From the NCBI GenBank assembly GCA_001778055.1, contig MFFY01000011.1, positions 1 through 7,294 of the forward strand: DNA of 7,294 nucleotides. The letters are read 5' to 3'. The translations under genes and the position numbers were made by a program. Positions 1-4,600 of this stretch are shown here, piece by piece (position 1 is the first letter of the stretch; every line of letters starts with the position of its first letter). The stretch is from Candidatus Falkowbacteria bacterium RIFCSPLOWO2_12_FULL_45_13 (GTDB taxonomy: Bacteria; Patescibacteriota; Patescibacteriia; Patescibacteriales; GWC2-42-12). Under the pieces are notes generated by a model. It was not told where the DNA came from. It saw only the letters and a program-made list of their open reading frames with translations, and did no database searches.

Positions 1-43
1 CGGCCATAAAATGATAAAGTGTAAATGAGGAGCGATATTTTAA

Positions 44-77
44 CCTCACCCTAATCCTCTCCTTTGTAAGGAGAGGG
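44..77 (+). repeat. Palindromic repeat, type B (CCTCTCC/GGAGAGG), copy 1
   Basis: The stem cctctcctt (56-64) pairs perfectly with aaggagagg (68-76) over a 3-base loop. It is preceded by a cctcaccc box (44-51). The same box, stem and spacing recur at 1693-1724 inside the lamin-tail gene, so this is a dispersed repeat and not a one-off hairpin. No T-run follows, so it does not look like an intrinsic terminator of an upstream gene. It lies six bases before a type C palindrome. Similar short palindromes are known from many bacterial genomes; which named family it belongs to cannot be told from the window. Confidence 0.75.
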
Positions 78-83
78 TATAAA

Positions 84-116
84 TCCCCCCCCTTATTCCC
101 TCTTTATTAAAGGGGG
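84..116 (+). repeat. Palindromic repeat, type C (C-run/G-run), copy 1
   Basis: A leading C-run (85-92) is followed by ttatt and then a hairpin. The left arm ccctcttt (98-105) pairs with aaaggggg (109-116) over a 3-base loop, with one U-G wobble at 101/113. The order C-run, short spacer, C-run, TT...AA, G-run is shared with copies at 2621-2661, 3018-3045 and 4564-4592, and in inverted form at 1762-1795. The G-run ends six bases before the ATG of the kinase gene, so the repeat doubles as its ribosome binding site. Confidence 0.75.
111..116 (+). promoter_or_regulatory. Repeat-derived Shine-Dalgarno of the UMP kinase gene
   Basis: The stretch agggggt sits six bases before ATG 123, a good Shine-Dalgarno distance. 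It would abut the alternative TTG at 117 with no spacer, so it decides the start in favour of ATG 123. It is also the right arm of the type C hairpin, so folding would hide it from the ribosome. Confidence 0.6.
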
Positions 117-122
117 TTGAAT

Positions 123-809
123 ATGAAAAATAAAACTTATGTTATTTCCATCGGCGGCTCGCTGATTGTGCCGCCTCAAGGCGTGGATTGGCATTTTTTG
201 CGGGAATTTCGCGCTTTGATTTTAAAAAAGATAAAACAGGGGTGTAAGTTTTTTCTAATCGCCGGCGGCGGCATAACCGCCAGAAATTACGTGGCCGCGG
301 CGTCCAAGGTGGTAAAAATCAAGCCTGATGATTTGGACTGGCTGGGCATCCATGCCACCAGGCTAAACGCTCATTTACTGCGGACGATTTTTCGGGATCA
401 GGCCAATCCGGAAATTATCAAAAACCCTACTTTGAGGCTTGAAAGCGATAAAGCGATCATCGTGGCGTCAGGCTGGAAACCGGGCTGGTCAACCGATTAT
501 GTGGCCACCATGATGGCGCGGGAATACGGCGCCAGGACCATTTTAAATTTATCTAACATTGATTATGTTTACGATAAAGACCCGAACAAACATCAGGACG
601 CGAAAATTAGGCCGAAAATGACCTGGCCGGAGTTCAGGAAATTGGTAGGGAATATTTGGTCGCCGGCCCTAAACGCGCCGTTTGATCCGATCGCCGCCAG
701 AAAAGCGCAGGAGCTTAAGCTGGAAGTCGTAATCATGAACGGCAAGAATATAAAAAATTTGGGAAATTATCTGGCCGGCGGGAAGTTTAAAGGCACGGTG
801 ATAAAGTGA
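123..809 (+). CDS. pyrH: UMP kinase (uridylate kinase), archaeal-like, amino acid kinase superfamily
   Basis: The likely role is ATP-dependent phosphorylation of UMP to UDP in the cytoplasm, a step of pyrimidine nucleotide synthesis. The 228-residue protein shows amino acid kinase landmarks in order: N-terminal SIGGSL (9-14), the glycine loop AGGGITARNY (47-56), DWLGIHATRLNAHLL (72-86), ESDKA (107-111), GWKPGWSTDYVA (117-128), the nucleotide-binding segment NLSNIDYVYDKDP (142-154) and APFDPIAARKA (185-195). The PG-STD and PFDP-AA patterns and the short length fit the archaeal-type UMP kinase more than the roughly 240-residue bacterial PyrH. ATG 123 is preferred over TTG 117 because of Shine-Dalgarno spacing. 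Unlike common bacterial gene order, no frr or tsf is adjacent in the window. Other amino acid kinases, such as isopentenyl phosphate or acetylglutamate kinase, are less likely. The superfamily call is firm; the exact substrate is inferred. Confidence 0.8.
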   Translation: MKNKTYVISIGGSLIVPPQGVDWHFLREFRALILKKIKQGCKFFLIAGGGITARNYVAAASKVVKIKPDDLDWLGIHATRLNAHLLRTIFRDQANPEIIKNPTLRLESDKAIIVASGWKPGWSTDYVATMMAREYGARTILNLSNIDYVYDKDPNKHQDAKIRPKMTWPEFRKLVGNIWSPALNAPFDPIAARKAQELKLEVVIMNGKNIKNLGNYLAGGKFKGTVIK

Positions 810-815
810 ATTACG

Positions 816-847
816 AATGAAAGGTCTTAAGGGGTTTCATTTTATTT
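816..847 (+). terminator. Possible weak terminator after the kinase gene
   Basis: The arm aatgaaa (816-822) pairs with tttcatt (835-841) over a 12-base loop and is followed by a T-rich stretch. The stem is AT-rich and weak, so this is only a candidate for the end of the kinase transcript. Confidence 0.25.
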
Positions 848-908
848 ATCTTTCTCTTAAAAATTCTACTAAATTCTTTAGGCTCGTATGGAATGCATGA
901 ATTATAGG

Positions 909-938
909 TTGGTTTATTAAACATAACGGGAGTATAAA
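909..938 (+). promoter_or_regulatory. Possible promoter of the lamin-tail gene
   Basis: TATAAA at 933-938 resembles a -10 box, and ttggtt at 909-914 is a poor -35 match 18 bases upstream. A transcript starting near 945 would leave only about 8 bases before ATG 953 but about 35 bases before TTG 980, which has its own AGGAGG. The two observations agree with each other, but the -35 match is weak and the region is AT-rich. Confidence 0.35.
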
Positions 939-963
939 TTAATTTAAAAAATATGCGACAACC

Positions 964-969
964 AGGAGG
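964..969 (+). promoter_or_regulatory. AGGAGG ribosome binding site pointing to TTG 980
   Basis: This perfect AGGAGG lies 11 bases downstream of ATG 953 and 10 bases before an in-frame TTG at 980. ATG 953 has no Shine-Dalgarno at usable distance; the nearest, gggag at 928-932, is about 20 bases away. The site therefore favours TTG 980 as the start of the lamin-tail gene. Confidence 0.6.
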
Positions 970-979
970 ATTTTTTTAT

Positions 980-3900
980 TTGGCAAAAATTATCATGGTC
1001 CTGACCATAATCGGCGCGGGATTTTTTTGTCTGCAAATGCTACCAATCGGGCAGCCGAAGGTAAGCCAGGCCGCCGGCCAGAGCCAGGTTTTAATAAGTG
1101 AAGTACAGATTACCGGCGGCGCCGGTAAAACCGAGAATGACTTTATTGAACTGTTTAACCCCAATAATTTTTCGGTTAACCTCAAGGGCTATCGTTTAGT
1201 CAAAAGAAGCAAGACCGGCGCGGCTGACTCCAGTATAAAATCTTGGTCCGCGGATGCTTTTATTCCGCCTAATGGCTATTATCTCTGGGCCAACAGCAAT
1301 TATACAGATATTGCCGCGACGCCTGACGCCACTACCACCGCCACCGTTTCGGACGACAATGGTATCGCGCTTCGTTTCGGGCCAGCTGATACCGGCGTCA
1401 TAATTGATAGTCTGGCTTGGGGGGAAGCGCAAAATATTTTTATTGAGGGGCAGGTTTTCCCGACCAACCCGGGCGCTAATCAGAGTCTTGAAAGAAGACT
1501 AAATTTAGATATTAACAACAACAGTCTTGATTTTTTTATTCAAGAAAATTCCAATCCGCAGAATTCCCTTAGCGTTACCCTGCCGCCGACAGCCCAGTGT
1601 GGCAACGGCCAGGTGGAAAGCGGCGAGCAGTGTGATGACGGCAATTTAACAAATGGCGACGGTTGCAGCTCAAGTTGCCAAGCGGAAACAGACCTCACCC
1701 CGCCCTCTCCTTCGCCAGGAGAGGAGAATAATACGGCGAGTTCAAGCGATGCCGCCGGTAGCCCCCCTTTGCAAGGGGGGCAAATTCAAGGGGGGAGAGA
1801 GAACAATTTTGGCGAGGTGGTGATCAACGAGTTGGTGTCCGACCCGGCGGATAATGAAGTCGAATGGATTGAATTATATAATAAAACAGCCAGAGAAATT
1901 GATTTAAGCGGCTGGTGGCTTGAGGACGGCAGTAAAACCAGAACCAAACTGTCCGGCAGCTTAACTTCCGGCGGCCCTAGCCGATTTAAAGTAGCGGAAA
2001 AGCCGGCGGGCAATTTGAATAATGGCGGCGAAATAGTGATTTTATACGACCCGGGCGGTAAAATAATTGATCAGCTGGTTTACGGCAACTGGCCCGACGG
2101 TAATTTAGAGGATAACGCGCCGGCCGCCCCTGACCCGATGAGTCTGGCTAGGAAGTTTGACGGCTATAATACTTTTAATAATGTCAATGATTTTATTTTG
2201 ACCTTGACGCCAACCAAGGGGGCCGGTAATCTTATTCAAGCCGAAGATGAATCCGGCGTGGAAGCTAAAGCTAAATTTGATTTCAGCAATGATATTTTTA
2301 TTTCCGAAATATTGCCGAACCCAACCGGCGATGATGCTAAGCTGGAATTTATAGAGATTTATAATGCGGGCGCGAGGCAGGTTGATTTAACCGGCTGGAG
2401 TTTAAGCAATGAAGATAATAAAAAAGTAAATCTGGAAAAAATTTCTACCAGTACGAAAATTCAGGCCGGCGAATATCTGGCCCTGTTTAGGCCCAGGACC
2501 AAAATAGTTTTGCGCAATGATCAGGGCGAGGCAAAGCTATATCAGCCCTTGGCGGATAAACCGGTGATGACGGTAATCTACAAAAATGTAAAAGAGGGTT
2601 GGAGTTATAATTTGGATAATCCCCCCAACCCCCTTTATCAAGGGGGAGCAGCCCAAGGGGGCAAATTAGATGGTGAGTGGCAATGGAGTGAAACAATTAC
2701 TCCGGGCGCGGCTAATGTGGTTTTGGCGGTGAATCACGCGCCGATAGTTGAATTTAGTTGGCAAAAAGATATTCTGGCCGGCCGGCCGGTTATCTTTGAC
2801 AGTTCGGATACGGACGATTTAGACGGCGACAGTTTAAAATATACCTGGGATTTTGGCGATGGCTTTAAAAATAGTTTGGCTAATCCGGAACATACTTTTT
2901 TTAAAGCTGGCCTGTATCAAGTTAAATTGGCGGTCAGCGACGGCAAAGAGATAGCGGAAAAAGTTAAAAGCCTGAAAATTGTGGCTGGCAGCAGTGCAGG
3001 CGGCGTTAACGCAGAAACCCCCCTAACCCCCCTTTTGAAGGGGGGTGAAAACGGGATAATTATCAATGAAATTTTTCCTGATCCCACGGGCGCAGACATT
3101 GGGCAAGAATGGGCTGAACTTAAGAATCAAGGCTCGGCTAAAATTAATTTGCTGAATTGGCGGTTGGAAAACGGCAATGGCAAATATAAATTTAAAAATG
3201 ATTTGTGGCTGGAGGTGGAAAATTTTTATGTTTTAAACAATACGGTCAGCAAGCTGGCATTTAAAAATAGCGAGGATATTATCAGTTTGTACGACGATTT
3301 AGATGCGTTGGCCGATCAGGCAGAATATACGCAAGCGGTTCAGGGCCAAGCTTACGCCCGCGGCCAGAACGGCAAATGGTTTTGGACCACCAAGCTAACG
3401 CCGTCCGCGGAGAATGTCATCAGCCTGGCCGGCAGCCAAAGTTTGGTCGTAAACCGCGCTGCTGGAGCGGCGGCAGAGGCGGGCGACTATGTGGAGACAA
3501 CCTTAGCCCAGGTTAAGGAAATGGAACTTGGCAGTTTGGTGAAAGCCAGGGGCGTGGTGGCGGTGGAGCCGGGGATTCTGGGCGCGCAGATATTTTATAT
3601 TATAAGTTCTTCCACTGACGCTGAAGCTTCAGCGGCCAAGCCCGCCGACGCTGGAAACTCATTAGTCGCTGAAACCGCGACATTAGCGGCAGCCTTAAAT
3701 GGCGGGATAATAGCGGCGGGCCAAGATGTGGCGGTGGACAAATTGGCGGGCAAACAAGCTATGGCTGGTATTCAAATCTACAACTACAAAAAAGATTTTC
3801 CCACGCTTGAAGTCGGTGACTATATTGAGGTGGCCGGCGAATTGGCAGAGACGCAGGGCGAGTTAAGAATAAAAACCAAGATCAAGAACGATATCAGCGT

Positions 3901-4375
3901 TAAAGCGCATCAGACGCCGCCGCCGGCCTTGGCATTAAATTGCGATCAGGTGAACGAAGAAGCTGTCGGGCAACTAATCAGCCTGGCCGGTGAGATCACG
4001 GCTAAAAAAAGTTCCGCGTTTTATTTGGATGATGGCGGTGATGAAGTTTTGGTGTATCTTAAGAAAACCGCCGGCATTGAGACAAAAAGCCTGGCGGCCG
4101 GGCAAATGGTCGCGGCTACCGGTATCTTAAGCAAAACCGGAACCGGGTTGAGGCTGTTGCCGCGCTCTAATGATGATATCGTCAAAATTAATCGAGTCAA
4201 TGAAGCCGCTGATCTGAAACCGCAAGTTTTGGGAGAAGCTGACCAGCCCGCGGAGTGGGCGGTGGCCGAGCGGGATAAAAAATTGGAATTGTTCAAATAT
4301 TTATTGATCATCGCCGGCGGGATTATAATAATTCTAGTTGGCTTGTTTATTAAAGCGGCGATAAAAAAGGGGTAG
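980..4375 (+). CDS. Secreted, membrane-anchored multidomain lamin-tail (LTD) protein with Cys-rich repeat, PKD and OB-like domains
   Basis: This is a surface protein of unknown exact role; lamin-tail and PKD domains are usually binding or structural modules. Residues are counted from TTG 980, chosen for the AGGAGG at 964-969; an in-frame ATG at 953 would add nine residues. A hydrophobic signal segment (4-21) has likely cleavage after VSQA (about 31). Lamin-tail domains lie near 37-156, 279-371, 438-579 and 693-813. Each opens with an I-x-E/N-E-type strand, then an IELYN-like strand and a V/I-DL-GW-L strand. Residues 207-234 form a CGNG...GEQCDDGN...GDGCSSSC motif (Cys 207, 218, 229, 233), matching the Myxococcus-type cysteine-rich repeat (DUF4215). 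A PKD domain (587-668) carries YTWDFGDG (621-628). Two OB-like domains follow (about 841-976 and 992-1071), the first split by an Ala-rich insert. A single membrane helix (1107-1124) with a basic KAAIKKG tail anchors the C terminus. No catalytic motif was found. Four palindromic repeats are inserted in frame. Confidence 0.85.
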   Translation: MAKIIMVLTIIGAGFFCLQMLPIGQPKVSQAAGQSQVLISEVQITGGAGKTENDFIELFNPNNFSVNLKGYRLVKRSKTGAADSSIKSWSADAFIPPNGYYLWANSNYTDIAATPDATTTATVSDDNGIALRFGPADTGVIIDSLAWGEAQNIFIEGQVFPTNPGANQSLERRLNLDINNNSLDFFIQENSNPQNSLSVTLPPTAQCGNGQVESGEQCDDGNLTNGDGCSSSCQAETDLTPPSPSPGEENNTASSSDAAGSPPLQGGQIQGGRENNFGEVVINELVSDPADNEVEWIELYNKTAREIDLSGWWLEDGSKTRTKLSGSLTSGGPSRFKVAEKPAGNLNNGGEIVILYDPGGKIIDQLVYGNWPDGNLEDNAPAAPDPMSLARKFDGYNTFNNVNDFILTLTPTKGAGNLIQAEDESGVEAKAKFDFSNDIFISEILPNPTGDDAKLEFIEIYNAGARQVDLTGWSLSNEDNKKVNLEKISTSTKIQAGEYLALFRPRTKIVLRNDQGEAKLYQPLADKPVMTVIYKNVKEGWSYNLDNPPNPLYQGGAAQGGKLDGEWQWSETITPGAANVVLAVNHAPIVEFSWQKDILAGRPVIFDSSDTDDLDGDSLKYTWDFGDGFKNSLANPEHTFFKAGLYQVKLAVSDGKEIAEKVKSLKIVAGSSAGGVNAETPLTPLLKGGENGIIINEIFPDPTGADIGQEWAELKNQGSAKINLLNWRLENGNGKYKFKNDLWLEVENFYVLNNTVSKLAFKNSEDIISLYDDLDALADQAEYTQAVQGQAYARGQNGKWFWTTKLTPSAENVISLAGSQSLVVNRAAGAAAEAGDYVETTLAQVKEMELGSLVKARGVVAVEPGILGAQIFYIISSSTDAEASAAKPADAGNSLVAETATLAAALNGGIIAAGQDVAVDKLAGKQAMAGIQIYNYKKDFPTLEVGDYIEVAGELAETQGELRIKTKIKNDISVKAHQTPPPALALNCDQVNEEAVGQLISLAGEITAKKSSAFYLDDGGDEVLVYLKKTAGIETKSLAAGQMVAATGILSKTGTGLRLLPRSNDDIVKINRVNEAADLKPQVLGEADQPAEWAVAERDKKLELFKYLLIIAGGIIIILVGLFIKAAIKKG
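1693..1724 (+). repeat. Palindromic repeat, type B, copy 2, in frame inside the LTD gene
   Basis: The cctcaccc box (1693-1700), left arm cctctcct (1704-1711) and right arm aggagagg (1717-1724) repeat the plan of 44-77 with a different 5-base loop. It encodes LTPPSPSPGE (residues 239-248 from TTG 980), just after the cysteine-rich repeat and before the second lamin-tail domain. As in the leader, a type C palindrome follows on its 3' side. Confidence 0.75.
1762..1795 (-). repeat. Palindromic repeat, type C, inverted copy, in frame inside the LTD gene
   Basis: The left arm cccccctt (1762-1769) pairs with aagggggg (1773-1780) over 3 bases. A second G-run follows at 1790-1795. Read on the minus strand, this gives C-run, spacer, C-run, hairpin, the same order as the forward copies. 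It encodes PPLQGGQIQGG (262-272) in the linker before the second lamin-tail domain and leaves the frame open. Confidence 0.75.
2621..2661 (+). repeat. Palindromic repeat, type C, two-sided copy, in frame inside the LTD gene
   Basis: An inner hairpin ccccctt (2629-2635)/aaggggg (2640-2646) with a 4-base loop is flanked by an outer C-run (2621-2626) and an outer G-run (2657-2661), which can also pair. It encodes PPNPLYQGGAAQGG (548-561), dropped into the C-terminal part of the third lamin-tail domain between GWSYNLD and GEWQWSETITPGAAN, which normally lie close together. Confidence 0.8.
3018..3045 (+). repeat. Palindromic repeat, type C, in frame inside the LTD gene
   Basis: C-run (3018-3023), taa, then arm cccccctt (3027-3034) paired with aagggggg (3038-3045) over a 3-base loop. 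It encodes TPLTPLLKGG (about 680-689), in the same reading phase as the copy at 2621-2661. It lies in the linker between the PKD domain and the fourth lamin-tail domain. Confidence 0.8.
3619..3634. repeat. Perfect 16-base palindrome centred on AAGCTT
   Basis: Bases 3619-3634 are fully self-complementary (cgctgaag/cttcagcg). The palindrome sits in an Ala-rich insertion within the first OB-like domain. The string gacgctg occurs at 3617-3623 and again at 3647-3653, so this may be a third kind of in-frame repeat insert, but only one full copy is present in the window. Confidence 0.55.
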
Positions 4376-4382
4376 GATTTAG

Positions 4383-4418
4383 GCCCTTATAGTATCAGGT
4401 GGCATAAGGCGTTTTTTT
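4383..4418 (+). terminator. Intrinsic terminator after the LTD gene
   Basis: The arm ccttat (4385-4390) pairs with ataagg (4404-4409). G4383 can add a pair with C4410 across a bulge. A run of seven T begins one base later (4412-4418). It starts about 8 bases after the LTD stop codon, as expected for a factor-independent terminator. The 13-base loop is rather long. Confidence 0.6.
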
Positions 4419-4430
4419 ATTGGCAAAATA

Positions 4431-4439
4431 TGGTATAAT
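4431..4439 (+). promoter_or_regulatory. Extended -10 promoter for ftsK
   Basis: TGGTATAAT is a perfect TG-n-TATAAT extended -10 box, directly after the terminator of the preceding gene. No convincing -35 lies 16-18 bases upstream, which is typical of extended -10 promoters. Transcription would begin near 4446, giving a leader of about 155 bases before ftsK. Confidence 0.6.
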
Positions 4440-4445
4440 ATAAAG

Positions 4446-4480
4446 TATACGAATTACAAATCCTATACGAATTTACAAAT
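4446..4480 (+). repeat. Near-perfect tandem direct repeat in the ftsK leader
   Basis: tatacgaattacaaat (4446-4461) and tatacgaatttacaaat (4464-4480) differ by one inserted T and repeat with an 18-base period. They begin at the expected transcription start, so they may be an operator-like site or simply slippage. A related gaattacgaat string lies just after the kinase gene (809-818). Confidence 0.65.
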
Positions 4481-4520
4481 ATAACACGAAACGTTTTATA
4501 TTGTACCTGTAAATTATCTT

Positions 4521-4536
4521 GCCTGCCGGCAGAGGC
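4521..4536. repeat. CTGCCGGCAG palindrome in the ftsK leader
   Basis: ctgccggcag (4523-4532) is a perfect palindrome, flanked by gcc at 4521-4523 and ggc at 4534-4536. It is far more GC-rich than its surroundings. From memory, similar CTGCCGGCAG-type repeats are dispersed in CPR genomes, but only one copy is in this window. Confidence 0.45.
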
Positions 4537-4563
4537 CGGAATGGTTATTTAGATTGGGGACAA

Positions 4564-4592
4564 TCCCCCTTATTCCCCCTTTATCAGGGGGG
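4564..4592 (+). repeat. Palindromic repeat, type C, copy in the ftsK leader
   Basis: A leading C-run (4565-4569), ttatt (4570-4574), then arm ccccct (4575-4580) paired with aggggg (4586-4591) over a 5-base loop. The order and the ttatt spacer match the copy at 84-116 before the kinase gene. As there, the repeat ends at a start codon: its G-run (4587-4592) is eight bases before ATG 4601. Confidence 0.75.
4586..4592 (+). promoter_or_regulatory. Repeat-derived Shine-Dalgarno of ftsK
   Basis: agggggg, eight bases before ATG 4601, is the only purine-rich site at usable distance. It can pair with the CCUCC end of 16S rRNA using a G-U wobble. It is also the right arm of the type C hairpin and so could be hidden by folding. 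Confidence 0.55.
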
Positions 4593-4600
4593 CGAAAAAA

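Noticed and set aside
44..116. Terminator of an upstream gene
   Set aside because: Neither hairpin is followed by a T-run; the second runs straight into a start codon. Nothing in bases 1-43 can be shown to be the end of a gene.
117..122. TTG 117 as the start of the UMP kinase gene
   Set aside because: The G-run at 112-116 would touch the start codon; ATG 123 has a six-base spacer and gives the usual MKxK start.
805..830. UGA recoding (Gracilibacteria/SR1 code 25) at the kinase stop
   Set aside because: Read-through would add only a few residues before TAA, and no internal TGA occurs in any of the long genes.
1693..3045. A transposon or insertion sequence in the LTD gene
   Set aside because: No transposase, terminal inverted repeats enclosing a gene, or clear target duplication is visible; the inserts are about 30-40 bases each.
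2487..3099. Minus-strand frames across the palindromes at 2621 and 3018
   Set aside because: They lie opposite the LTD gene; their openness comes from the repeats and from codon bias of the real gene.
44..4592. CRISPR array from the recurring palindromes
   Set aside because: Copies are unevenly spaced from six bases to over a kilobase, differ in sequence and orientation, and four lie in an open reading frame.
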